From positions 365,606,687 through 365,670,686 of the forward strand of contig JAUMIR010000001.1 in assembly GCA_030847615.1 (NCBI GenBank): a stretch of DNA of 64,000 nucleotides, written 5' to 3'. The position numbers and the translations under genes are program-made. A model generated the notes under the pieces. That model ran no database searches, had not been told where the DNA came from, and was given only the letters and a program-made list of their open reading frames with translations. Within the stretch, counting starts at the first letter, position 1, and each line of letters opens with the position of its first letter. Source of the DNA: Gambelia wislizenii. Its lineage: Eukaryota; Chordata; Lepidosauria; Squamata; Crotaphytidae. Shown one piece after another: positions 36,341-47,739 of the stretch.

Positions 36341-38201
36341 GGAATCTCAGACTCTGCACGCTCTATCTTCCAGGCAGCCCAGCGCCCCTCCATGCTGAAA
36401 TTGTACGGCTGTAAATGGCAGAAATTCTGTGAATTCCTTGCTGCCAAAGTGGCCTCACCAGCAGAGACATCAACGCCACTCCTGCCCAACTTTCTTGCCT
36501 CCCTGTCTGTGAAGGGCCTTTCCCTTTCATCCTTATGAACCTATGTAGCAGCAATCTCTTCTAACCTCCAGAGTCTGGGTAGAGGCTCCTGCTTTGCCGA
36601 CCCACTGGTCAGGCACTTCCTCCAAGGGTACAGGAATTTGCACCCACCAGTGGCTGGCCCAGTCACTTCATGAGACTTACAACTGGTCCTCAGAGTGATA
36701 TCTAGTCCCCCCCTTTGAACCCCTAGATACGGTGGACATTCGCCTCCTGTCCTTCAAGACAGCCTTTCTGGTCACCATTATGTCAGCCAGAAGAGCCCAT
36801 GAACTTTGTGCCCTCAGGCTGATGCTCCCTACACTCAATTCCATAGGAACAAGGTGGTCCTTCGGCCGGATGTGGCGTTCTTGCGCAAGGTAGTTTCCTC
36901 CTTTCACCTCAACCAAGACATTGTACTCCCTTCCTTTGAGACCATGCCTTTTCCGGACACTATGCCTACACACCACCCCCTGGACGTGCGTGAGTCCCTG
37001 AAGGTCTACATCAATTGTATTGAAGCGTTTAGACACACTAATAAACTTTTTTTTCTATTTAAAAATTTTATTTTATTATTGAAATAGACAAACTAACATA
37101 TTACACAGACATAAAAAACAAAACAAACAAAAACTATACTAAACTAAAATTAGACAAAGACTAAAAAGGCAAAACAACAACTACACACATAAAATTGACT
37201 TCCTATTTCTCTCAGATTGTTTTATACATTTTAAATTATTCACCCTCCCTTTTATCAATAACTAAATAAGTAAGTAAAGCATTCTTTATAAACTAACAAT
37301 AATCAAAAACATTTCTTTCACATTTTGTTATCAACACTATAATCCTTATGAAACACACCGTAAAGTTCCAATATCTCCATTATTTTGCCTTACAAATTCC
37401 ATAAAAGGTTCCCAATTCTTAGTAAATTTCTCATTTGACTTATTTTTCATTAAGTTTGTAAGTTTATCCATAGATGCAAATTCAATTACTTTTCCTATCC
37501 ATTCAACATACGTTGGCAAACCATTCATTTTCCATTTCCTTGCGTAGACCAATCTGGCAGCTGTTACTAAATAACATTAAAATTCTATATTTTTTTCTCC
37601 ATCTCATTTTCCAGATTTATCATATTCAATAAATATAATTCAGGTTTCTGTTCCAATTTAAATTTTAGTATTTTTCCTATCCATTTATTGATTTTGAACC
37701 AGAATTTTTTAGCTTTTCTGCATTTCCACCATATGTGGTAAAATGCTCCGATCCGATTTTGACATTTCCAACATTTATTTGAGTTTCCTTTATATATTTT
37801 TGCTAATTTTTGTGGGGTTAAATACCATTTGAACATCATTTTATAAAAATGTTCTTTAATATTATATGAAATTTCAATCCTCTCTTCCATGTTTCTTCCC
37901 ATCGTTCTAATTGTATATGATATCCAAAATTCTGTGCCCGATCTATCATGCATTGTTTTACCTGTTCTTCCTCAGTATTGAATCTTAATAGTAATTTATA
38001 CATTTTACTAATCAAATGGTTTTCCTCTGAACATAATAATTTTTCAAATTCTGATTTCTCTCCCTCATATTGAAATTGTCTCAAATCTTCTCTAGTTCTT
38101 TCTCGTAATTGATAATAATTCAACCATGATAATTTTATTCCCTACTCTTCTAATTGTTGCTTATCTTTAATTTTCCAATTTCCTTCTTTTTTTTCCAGTA
38201 T

Positions 38202-38825
38202 GGAGATTTTCACACAGGGCCAAAATGCCCCGCTACTGCCCCACCACTTCCTCTCTTGTTCCTGCCACGGAATAATGTAAATATTTCACACATTTAACTT
38301 AATTCCGCATCAGGAACGGGCTCCCACTCCCCTCACTGGCTGGCCGTAAATGCAGCCATCATAAGGCTGCTTTTACAACCGGCCATCTGAAACATTATCA
38401 CATTATCACATGATAATGGCGGGCGGTAAATTTAAAAAATAAAACTCTCCCAAACATAAAATCAGTTCACCAAGCACACAAAAAAACCACTTTAAATCAT
38501 ACAATCAAAACAGAGAGGGTAAAACAAAGGGTGCCACTTACCTGGATGTCCAGATTGTACCAGGAAGTGCTCAGAATGGACCTCCCCTTCGCGGCTGTCA
38601 TTTCGGAACAGGAACAGGGCTCCTGTTCGCACACCCGTGATTGCGTGATAGTGACGGAATGGGAGATCTATTCACGATGAAAAATCGTGATTACATTGTT
38701 CTGGAACAGTCATGGGAGCAGGATGGATGCAGGACACAACAGGGTCAACATCGTCTGAAAGGGAAAACCTTTCCCGACCCTGTTCTGTTCCTGCCATGGG
38801 ATATATAACCCATGTGAAAATCTCC
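38202..38825. mobile_element. MITE inside the L1 (624 bp, TAT duplication)
   Basis: Perfect 13-base inverted ends GGAGATTTTCACA, with TAT on both sides (38199-38201 and 38826-38828). The interior is moderately GC-rich with no coding capacity. A CACATTATCACATTATC stretch and two GTTCCTGCCA blocks lie inside. A three-base duplication suggests PIF/Harbinger type, but I cannot name the family. Confidence 0.75.
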
Positions 38826-40110
38826 TATATCTCTATATCTCAACCATTTCTCTGTCCTTAATTCCTTTTTACAGAAAGCTTCTTGTGGTGACAACCAACC
38901 TGGCATATTTATACATAACCTCTTTTTTTATTTATTCCAGATCCTGATTAACGATTTTCTAACAATATGGTTCTTAAATTCTGCATTGATTTTGACTTTT
39001 TCATACCAGAGGTATCCATGCCATCCCATCCTTATCTCATGTCCTCCTAAATCTAAACCTCTTCTGTTTTCTAAAGTTATCCATTGCCTTATCCATGTTA
39101 AGCATGTTGCCTCGTAGTACGTCTTTAGGTCTGGTAGACCGAGGCCACCCCTTTCTCTTATATCAATCAAGAATTTCCATTTAATCCTAGGTTTTCTCCC
39201 ATTCCATATAAATTTTAATATTTGCTTCTGCCATTTGGTAAATATTTCATTTGAAGTTACAACTGGTATGGTTTGAAATAAATATATCAATCTTGGTAAA
39301 ACATTCATTTTTATCACAGAGATTTTCCCCATCAAAGACAGATTTATATCTTTCCATTAAATTAAATCTCGACTAATTTCTTTCCATACTCTTTCATAGT
39401 TAACAAATAACTGTTGTGTTTTATCCATGATGTTTATGCCCAGATATCTAACCATCTTCACAATTTCAAAACCTGTTTTTTTTATTTAATACCTCTTTCT
39501 CTATTTTATCCATATTTTTTGTTAAAATTTTTGTTTTATATATATATATATATATATTGAATCCTGCAAATTTTCCAAATTCTTCTATTTTTTCTGTCAA
39601 AGGATCAATAGTTTTTAAGGGTCTTCTAATGTTATAACTACATCGTCAGCAAAAGCTTTCAATTTATGTTCTTCTTTTCTAATTTTAATTCTCCTAATTC
39701 TCTCCTCTCTTCTTATATTTGTATTTAAAATTTCTAACGCTAATATAAATAGTAATGGAGATAATGGGCATCCCTCTCTTGTACCTTTTTCTATTTTAAT
39801 TATTTCCGTGGAGCTGTCATTGATTATTATTTTAGCCTTTTGATTCAAATATACTGCCTGTATCCATTTACAAAAAAAATTGTCCTAATTCTATCTCATT
39901 CATTACTTCTAGTAAAAACTGCCAATTTAACTTATCAAAGGCTTTTTCTGCATCTAAAAAAATTAATGCTCCCTTAATTTCGTTGTGATAATTTAGATAT
40001 TCTAACACATTCAAAACCTCCCTAGTATTAACTCTTATTTGCCTTTTTGGCAAGAAGCCATTCTGATCTTTATGTATATAGTTCTGTAACATTAATTTAA
40101 GTCTATTTGC

Positions 40111-40990
40111 GACCGAGTGTCGAGGAGTCCCCGCCCCCCAAGCCTTCCCCCTCAAGGATACACACACAGTTGAACATGCACAAAATAAGTTTATTACAGG
40201 AGATAATAGGATAATTGGCGGAAAAGGCCACAACTTTCTGTTTGGTGATAGATGTTAGAGGTTGGTCTGGGCATGAGTTTACAGTGGGGGCAGGATGAGA
40301 GCCCTCAACCTGCCCTAACGCCAAACCTGAGTCCGCCCCGAAAAGCGGACCCAGTACCCAGGTCACGTGCAGATCACGTGACCGGTCACGTGCCCAGAAA
40401 AGTAGAACTCACGTGACGCGATCACGTGATGGATTCACGTGACCTGATGGTCTCCCCTGGGGGGGGAGTTGCACAGGAACAATCCTGGCCCAGGACCCGG
40501 CAAACCCACTATGGACCAGCTGGGGCCTCCCAACTCCCCCCCCAGTCGGGAACAAAACCCATGCCCACCGCTCCACCAGAAAGTTGCGACAAGTAAAAGT
40601 TACAATGGCTAACAGAGAGAGTCTAGCTAATACAAAGACAACCTAACTAAACAAGGGGGGCAGGGCGGTTCTTCGGCTCGCAAGAGCCAACTGACTAAAG
40701 CCGCGGGCCAGCCGGCGGACCGCGGTGGGGACTGGCCCCGCCTCTCGGCCAATCAGCAGCCAGGCTAATATCAGCTGGCCCCAATTGGCTGAAGGCAGGC
40801 TAAGCCAGCCAATCGAGTGGGAGCTGCCTTCCACCGATTGGCTACCTTACGATCCTCTTCCCTGCCTGTAAGAGCAGGCCGGGAAGAGGATGGCCGGCAT
40901 GGCGGCAGCCATGCCGGCCAGGCGGCCAGGCCCGGGCGCGGGGCGACACCGGCCGCAAATGCGGCCGCCGTTAAGGCCCGGGCAGCCGGC
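40111..40990 (-). mobile_element. LTR-like 880-bp insertion in the L1, with an E-box cluster
   Basis: Precise insertion: TTGC stands on both sides (40107-40110 and 40991-40994), and removing one copy plus the insert restores the L1 ORF2 frame (FATIFA to NRLKLML). On the minus strand it starts very GC-rich (41.0 to 40.65 kb). It then passes six CACGTG motifs (40361-40445), has AATAAA at 40195-40190 and ends 80 bases later, as a solo LTR would. It does not show the usual TG...CA ends, so the class is open. No ORF of note. Confidence 0.6.
40361..40445. promoter_or_regulatory. Cluster of six CACGTG E-boxes
   Basis: Six CACGTG hexamers in 85 bases, every one preceded by T, several as the palindrome TCACGTGA. 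This is the binding site of bHLH-zip factors such as USF, MITF/TFE and MYC-MAX. Whether it is active is unknown. Confidence 0.7.
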
Positions 40991-42655
40991 TTGCAAATAT
41001 TGTTGCAAATATTTTATAGTCTTCATTCAGAAGGGAGATTGGTCTATAATTTTCTAATAAATTTGGGTCTTTATTTTCTTTATGAATTAGTAATATATTT
41101 GCTTCTTTCCAACTATTTGGTATCTGTTTCTTTTGTAGTATATCATCCATTACTTTCTTTAGGGCTTTTATCAATTCCATGTCAAATTTCTTATAATATA
41201 TTGCTGTTAATCCATCAGGTCTACAATTTAATAAACAACAATAGCCAAAAAGAGGGGGAAAAGAAGAAAAAAATCAAAATATTCCTAGATTTTAATTCAA
41301 AACAATACAGTCAACCTTCAGAAAAGAAAAGAAAAAAGCAAGAGGAAGGGGGGGGAAAGAAAAAGAAAAAAAGGAAAAGGGGGGGGTCAAAAATCCAAAA
41401 GCAAAAAACAAAAGTCCTAGGTAATAAGAAATATAAAAATAAAATGAAAAATATAATTGGAAGAAGAGAAGAAAAAGGAAAAGATGAAACAACAGCGTTT
41501 TTATAGTTAGTTATATTTATGAGAGAGGCCTGTTTTTTCCAATGCAATGGCCACTCTCCGCTGGTATTGCTTCACCGGATGGCGTTTTCAAGGACATTCC
41601 TTTGTCCTAATTCAGAACAAAATAAACTCTGTGTTCGCTCTCTCAGATCCTTTATTCAAACAACAAAACAGAGAAAAAAAGAAAAGGAAATAATAATCCC
41701 TTAATCTTTTAGTAAAGAGGCAAAATATAATAGGATATCTACTAAAAAAAAAGTACTCCGAAAAAAAGTATAAGATCTAGAAAGAAAAAAACCCCAAAGA
41801 AGAAATGTTTTCAGTTACAGAGGGAATAAACTAAACAATCAGAGAGCAAGTCTCTCAATTTTCAAAATCACCTTGTTTTTATCTTCTTCTTGAGAGGTTC
41901 GGCATTTTGTTGACAGGGCAGGTGGAAGTGCCTCCATTCCACCTTTAGCTGTTTAAACAGCCGCTACAGCCGCCATGCCGCCCGGAGTGTCTTCACTAGG
42001 CTACTTCTAAGCCTCTTCACTCATAGTGAAGCCTTTCACTCCAGTTTTGCGGCGATCGTGGTAGCGCCTGGGCTCCCCTCGATCTCGGGGATCGCCCAGC
42101 GGGGTTCCTCAGCCATTTATCCCCCGGACACTGTTCAAACTGATTTTTGGTGCCGGAGCTCCTTTCTTTTGCCGTCTCTCCACTCCTCACCGAAACCGGA
42201 AGTGACACACTAATAAACTTTTTGTTTGCTATGCTGGCCCCATCAAGGGCTTTCCTGTCTCATCTCAATGCTTCTCCAAGTGGGTGACCTCAACAATAAA
42301 AATTTCATATGAAGCTGCAGGTGTACCCTTGCCCTATTCCATTCAAAGCCACTCGACTAGAGCAGCAGCTACCTCAATGGCATTCCTGAACAGCGTGCCA
42401 CTGCCAGATATCTGCAGAGCAGCCACGTGGGCTATGCCAGTCACCTTTGTAAAGAACTACAAACTGGACTCTGCCATTATAGATGGCACAGTCCTTGCGA
42501 AGGCGGTCATTGCACACTCATCCTCGGATGGCTGAGTTATATAATAGTCTACCTCTGTCACAATATGGTATTTTGTATTTAGCATACTGTATGGTGTTTT
42601 TATTGGTCTGGACACCCCCTCCATCCTTTTCTCCTGAGCTTGTTAATCTACCCAT

Positions 42656-42745
42656 TGTGTGCATTCAAAGAGACCATGAAAAAGAAGAACAGGTTACTTA
42701 CCGTAACTATAGTTCTTCGAGTGGTCTTGTGTGAATTCACACAAA
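42656..42745 (+). repeat. DIRS E internal complementary region
   Basis: TTGTGTGCATTCAAAGAGAC to AAAAAGAAGAA is the inverse of the 33697 end. CAGGTTACTTACCGTAAC to GTGAATTCACAC is the inverse of the 42988 end. They abut at about 42689/42690. Confidence 0.85.
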
Positions 42746-42988
42746 CCCGCCCTCCTCCTCTGGTGTCCTACCTCTCACTTACTTTCTTTAACATGGCTAA
42801 ACGGAACCGAGCAGTTGGTGAGAGGGATGGGCTTATGTGCACCAAGGGTGAGGGGAGCGGTCCTACCGCCCAAAAGTTCTAAATGAGGTGCTAGAAGTTT
42901 CCAAAGTGCTCTGCGCAGGCGCAGGATTAACCTATTGTGTGAATTCACAGAAGACCACTCAAAGAACTATAGTTATGGTAAGTAACCC

Positions 42989-43329
42989 ATTCTTTCTCTC
43001 TCTCCCTTCCCCTCCCATTAATTAACTGCTTAACTTCCATTTTGTTATACTGTAGTTTGCTTCAACAAAACTTCATTCCTGAGCTCGTCTCCATGTAGGC
43101 ACTCTGCTAGGTCAATTAAACAATCCCAGTTACACTCAGCTCCCCTGCACTTTGTTTAAAGCATGATAATTCTTGACAAGCTAAGTAGACAATATCCTGT
43201 TCCCTGGAACAGAACAATGGGTGCAGTGAGAAACAATTCTCCTAGCACACTATTTGAACTAAATTCCTTCTGACTATTTGTTTTCCAGAAGAGTTTATTC
43301 CTTGAAAACAGAGAAATCTGCAGGCATGT
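42989..43329. other. Intronic sequence, nothing recognised
   Basis: Between DIRS E and the L2 tail. A short pyrimidine-rich patch follows the DIRS end. No gene is seen. Confidence 0.45.
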
Positions 43330-44426
43330 TTACAGGCACACCAATAATACATTGATGACACCCAACTCTATCTCTCCTTTCCATCCAATTCCAAAGAAAC
43401 TATCTCTGTACTAAATCAGTGTTTGCTGTCAGTAATAGGCTGGATGAGAGTAAACAAACTGAAATTTAATCTGGACAAGACAGATGTGTTCCTGGTCAAT
43501 TGCAAGGCAAATCAGGGAACAAGGATTCAGCCTGTGCTGGTGGGGTTACACTCCCCCTGAAATCGCAGGTTCACAGCTTGGGTGTATTCCTGGGTTTGGA
43601 ACAGAGTCTGGATGCCCAGGTTTCGGGAATTACCAGGAGTACATTTGCGCAGTTAAAACTAGTGCATCAGCTCCACCCACTCCTTGAGAAGTCAGATCCA
43701 GCTACAGTGGCACATATTTTGATTCCATTCCATATGGATTACTGTAATGCATATGTGGGGCTGCCTTTGAAAACTATTTGGAAAGTTCCACTACGGCCAG
43801 GCTATTGACCAGGGTTGATTACAGGGATCATGTGACACCACCATCCTATTGAAACAATTGCACTGACTGCCAGTCCATTTCAAGGCATAATTCACAGTGC
43901 TGGTTTTGACCTTTAAAGCCCTATGCAGCTTGAGTCTAGGCTATCTTAAATACTTTATCATCCTATACAAGCCAGTGCAAGCTTCAAGATCTTTAGGGAA
44001 GGGCTTTCTCACAGTTCCACCAACAGGACAGACAAGTTTGGTAAGGACATGGGAGTACACTGCTCTGACACTGTAGGACACTATTCCATGAGAAGTCCAG
44101 CCTCCCACTTCCACCCTGTTCTCTTTCCGCCAGCAGGTGAGGACCTCTTCATTAAGGCAGGCTTTTGAGTTTTAAATTATGTAGCAGTCATGTGTGTGAA
44201 GTGATGTGGTGTATTTTATTTTTAATCTGTTATTAGTAATTATGTTTTAAATATGTTTTTATTGTTTCAACCATAGTTTTAATAATATTGATATTTAATT
44301 TTTTAACACTCTTGTAAAATAAGATTTTAATTTAACCTTGTTTTACAACCTTGTTTTCTGTAAGCTGCCTTGGATCCCATCCCAGGAGAAAGGTGGGGTG
44401 TAAATTCAATAAATAAATAAATATGT
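43330..44426 (+). mobile_element. L2 LINE 3' portion
   Basis: Plus-strand L2. It starts inside RT just after the YADD box (DTQLYLSFPSNSKE-like), continues with VIGWMRVNKLKFNLDKTDVF and the L-C-HPLLEKSDPATVAH region. It ends in the L2-type tail (AAGCTGCCTTGGATCCC, GGTGGGGTGTAAATTC, (AATA)n). Several frameshifts. The same clade as 5953-9175. Confidence 0.82.
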
Positions 44427-44656
44427 TTAGAGACACATATCTGTAGAAAGTGTGACATGTTCACCCTTTTCCTATCTCTACCTTGTTTTGTTTAACATTT
44501 ACTCTGATGGTGAATCCTGAAGAACTTGAAAGATTGCTGTTTGTGAAAATCCTAATAAAGGTATTACCATAAAGCAGTCAGATCCCCACCCTCCAGTGGA
44601 GGGATAATCTGGTTAAATGTTACAATAAAACTTCAGAAGGATATACAGTTACCAAC

Positions 44657-44776
44657 CTGAATTGCTGCTCCATCATCTATTCGTGTGTGAGGGATTTTGC
44701 ATTCTGTATTACTGCCACGAATGCCTGAGGTAATGAGCATTTTTCTGTAAGAGTCTGTTAGGTCTGACTTTGACAT
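44657..44776 (-). CDS. STK33: STK33 exon, N-terminal linker to the kinase domain (40 codons)
   Basis: The acceptor is TCCTAAAG ending at 44777 and the donor is CAG/GTTGGT with GT at 44656-44655. The exon is exactly 40 codons, phase 0 at both ends. It starts MSKSDLTDSY and ends IPHTRIDDGAAIQ. The end corresponds to the segment just before the kinase domain in mammalian STK33 (a P-H-x-R-I-x-x-G-A-A-I pattern). A longer open frame also runs across this block, but it ignores the splice sites and is a shadow. The neighbouring exons fit in phase on both sides, which is the main support. Confidence 0.85.
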
Positions 44777-46639
44777 CTTTAGGAACATAAAAAGAGAAGC
44801 ATGAAATTAAAGTCATTGTTTTAAAAGTATATGCTATTTTACATACCTTCCAGCAGATGAAGTAAGCTATACATAAGATATTACAAGAAAAACAAGAAAT
44901 TATATGAAGTGAGAAAGCACTAGAAAAAGTGAACTTAATAGACAGAAAAATAAGAGTACAGATATAAGTCAGAAGGTGAATCAGGCAAGAAGAAAGAAAT
45001 CTAGAAACACCCAAACTTAAAAAACAACTGGACTTCCCACCCTTCAAAGCTTTTGACAGTTTTAGCAAGGAAGTCCAAATTCATTAACATTTCATAATTT
45101 TATTTTCTACATCAGTTTTAGTAAAAACATTGTCTAAAAATTCAGTCACCAGTAGAATCTGGGTCCTGCAGTATTTAGCTTTGCTTAAAAGTCCCTCTTT
45201 CCCCATGTTCTATAAGAGAAATGGTGCATTTATATGGAAGGCAACCACCAGAAGATGAAAGTGGTGAACTGACAAAGATAGCACTTCAGTAGCACTGTCC
45301 AGCACTAGCTATGGTTCACAGTATAGCCATAGCTCAACTGCAGAACACATGCATTGCATGCTGAAGATCCCAAACTAAAACTAGGGGGGCTGACAGGAGC
45401 AATGTATCTTTCTCAATCTGAGCAATGACAGCAATTTTAATGATAGTCTTGGATACCAGTAATTAAAAAAAAAAAAACCTTCAAGAACATAATGAAAACA
45501 TAGCAAAACATAGCAAGAATCCACCATGTCCATCCCAATTTCTGTAGCAAAAGAGGAATTACAGCAATAGATTGAGTGGCAACTAAGTCTATATGTAATA
45601 AAAGAAGATGACAATGTATAAAATAAAAATTTGCATGTAAATTGCTCGATTAAAAATTAAAGTAGCAGCTGATGCCTGAGAAAGAAACAAATATGTACGC
45701 TACTAAGAGAACAAAAGGAAGCTAAAATTGTTTGTGCCAACATGATGAGACTCTTACTGTAAAGCTGTAATCCTATAGGACCTGCAGACGGCATTTCAGG
45801 AGCCATAGAATATTTCAGCTCTCCCTCTCTGAGGGACAAGAAGGATGGCCAGTCTCAAAGAGGAAGAGCTGGCTATGCCATAGCAGAAGTTCCCTCCCTC
45901 CTTCCCCGCAATGGCAAAAACTTCCATGGACTTTGCTTGGGGAGGGGAGAACTATGGGAGACTAGGGGACCACATCAGTCTCCTAGGAGACCTCAGAGGG
46001 CCACACCCCTCCACCATACCCCTGCAAATGCACTCTAGGATGTGGGGGGGGCATTTTTGCCATGGTTTCAGGTCCATGAGCCATGCCCCAGGAGAGGCTT
46101 TTTTTTAGCAACACTTCCTGTTCAGTTAACTTCCTGTTTTAGAAAAATGCCTTTCATGGGTCTAAAATGACCTGGGGGGGGAATGTCCCATAGAAGGTAA
46201 TTGGGGGCAAAAAAAAACTTTAAAAAAAAAAACCCTGGCAGCCACAAAATGGCTATGAGGGCCACACTTTGCTCACTCTGGCTTTTCCTTTCTGACAGAG
46301 CTCCAGTGTTCACTAAGGCAAAAGTGGGGGTATTTGGATATGTCAAAGGAAGGCTTTAGTTCACAGACCCCATAGCCTTCCCATTCCTCTTACACTGCCT
46401 TCTTATTGAGGGATATGAGAGCCAATACTGGAGCTGGTTTTCCCTTCCCACTGCTATCATAAAAGCCTAAAGAAAAAGGGTGAAAAGATAGGGGGAAGAA
46501 AAAAACATTCTTTCTTCCTCCCTTCAATTCAGTTGGTGTGACTCCTATAAGGTAACAGCGTAGAGACCTTCAGATCTCCCACCCACCCAACAGTAGAATT
46601 GTTCTGCCCAGGAATCAAAATAAAGGATATAAAGAATAA
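44777..46639. other. Intronic sequence, mostly unrecognised
   Basis: AT-rich intron between the second and first coding exons. Between 45880 and 46260 the sequence becomes G-rich (ATGTGGGGGGGGCAT, CTGGGGGGGGAATG), possibly an old repeat that I cannot name. No exon or RNA gene found. Confidence 0.4.
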
Positions 46640-46860
46640 AAGGAGAGGGGCAAGAGGAGACTTGAAACAGATTTATTTTAGTGTGGAATTTTGTGGATTA
46701 ATGTCCACTTCCACTGATGCAGTCATTCATCTGAGGAAGTGGATCATAGTCCACAAAAGCTCATGTGAAAACAAAGCTGTTAGACTTAAAGGGACATAAG
46801 ACTCCTCTTCTCCGCCTGCCATACTGAAATAAGCTAACATGGCTATCTCTTTAAATTGAT
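46640..46860. repeat. Hairpin repeat related to 3262-3450
   Basis: Inverted arms TTTTGTGGATTAATGTCCAC and GTGGATCATAGTCCACAAAA around ATTCATCTGAGGAA, then AAAGCTCATG and a tail ending near AAGCTAACATGGCTATC. The organisation is the same as the repeat at 3262-3450, more diverged. Confidence 0.5.
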
Positions 46861-47739
46861 TTAAATCAAAGGTTTAAAAAATTGTTTCAAATCATAGGTT
46901 TAATGTATGTCAAGTATACCTTTAACACAGTTTACCTCTTTTTCAAAACATCTTATGTATTTATTTTAGTATATCAACTGGATACTCTGTATATACTGCT
47001 GGCCATTTTTATATACCACTGGCCAACTTCACAATCACTGATAGAAAATGAAGTCATTCTTTGAGATCATGCTATTTCATAGCAAACAGATAATTGTACA
47101 TAAATAGCATTAGCTTTCCCTGACAGATGTAAGGTGCACGTGGTATGTTCAAACATTGTTTATTTGAGACTACATTAAGTATGTGTCCCCTCTTTTTCAG
47201 AATGCTACATTTAAGGAAACCAGTTGACAATAATGTACCAAATTATAGATTATCCTTTGAAATTTCTGTTTTTAGTGCTTTCCCATCACATACATTTCAA
47301 ATGGGTATTTATTAAAGATTTTTGCAGAAAAAGCTTTTAAAGATTAATCTCTATAAGTTTAGAGTATATAGTATTAAAGATGCTATTATGATAAACACAT
47401 TTCTAAATAAAGACAGTTAGACGGATGCTGGACTGAAAACTAAGGAGACAGCCCTTGTACACTTTTCTACAAAGACAGAAGTCCCTTATAAAATGACTTC
47501 TTTACTTATGTTTTATTTAAAACATTTGCATAGTGATCTAACAGATTCCAGGCCAAAGAATAGTAAATGTAAATAATCATTTATATCACCTGCAGAAGTA
47601 TCCAGCTTTGCACAACACCTTAGCCTCCCACCCCAGTCACAACTTTGTCACAGCTACTCTTCCTTTGTTATTTTCAGCCAGCAGAAAAGGGTCCTCTCCC
47701 ACTACCCCCAGTTCAATCTATTTTCAGGGTGAGCTTGTT
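46861..47739. other. Intronic AT-rich sequence
   Basis: No coding signal or recognisable repeat. The short ORFs are AT-composition artefacts. Confidence 0.45.

Larger units (their letters stand above)
37032..42222 (-). mobile_element. L1 LINE, internally deleted, with 19-bp target duplication
   Basis: Minus-strand L1 inside the DIRS E recombinase. The target duplication GACACACTAATAAACTTTT stands at 37032-37050 and 42204-42222. The 3' end (poly-T on this strand) is at 37051. ORF2 pieces: the RT start near 41180 (ENYRPISLLNEDYKIF), the palm with the catalytic FADDVVITLEDP at 39848-39615 and RLIYLFQTIPV at about 39300. The C-terminal zinc-knuckle-like CWKCQNRIGAFYHIWWKC is at 37830-37730. The 5' end is present (ACTTCCGGTTTCGGTGAGG at 42203), followed by a GC-rich 5'UTR. 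ORF1 and the endonuclease part of ORF2 are missing, so an internal deletion lies at about 41230. It contains two further insertions. Confidence 0.92.
36300..42540 (+). pseudogene. DIRS E tyrosine recombinase, split by an L1
   Basis: The first part at 36330-37050 has the core-binding region (LYGCKWQKFCEFLAAK), the active-site Arg in MSARRAHELCAL, and FLRKVVSSFHLNQDIVLPSF. The L1 occupies 37051-42203 plus one copy of the 19-base duplication. The second part at 42223-42540 has His-x-x-Arg in SHSTRAAATSMA, PLPDICRAATWAMP and the nucleophile in VKNYKLDSA. All four active-site elements are still recognisable across the two halves, though frames shift within the first. Confidence 0.8.
33697..42988 (+). 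mobile_element. DIRS retrotransposon E (plus strand), interrupted by L1
   Basis: Terminal inverted repeats are at 33697-33860 and 42800-42988 (shared CCTCATTTAGAACTT, CAACTGCTCAGTTCC, GCCTGCGCAGAGC in inverse). The internal complementary region at 42656-42745 joins the inverses of both outer ends. Gene order is gag, RT, RNase H, methyltransferase-like, recombinase. The element has internal deletions in gag and RT, and an L1 (37051-42203) splits the recombinase. Its ends resemble those of A (CAGGTTACTTACCGTAAC versus CAGGTTGCTTACCTGTAAC), so A and E are related families in opposite orientation in neighbouring introns. Confidence 0.9.

Noticed and set aside
40817..41506. 229-codon plus-strand ORF with a Lys-rich tail
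   Set aside because: It crosses from the LTR-like insert into the antisense of L1 and its A-rich 5' region. The minus-strand L1 explains the sequence.
44709..45068. 119-codon minus-strand ORF ending in DVKVRPNRLLQKN as a gene
   Set aside because: It overlaps the real STK33 exon 44657-44776 in another frame and ignores its splice acceptor.
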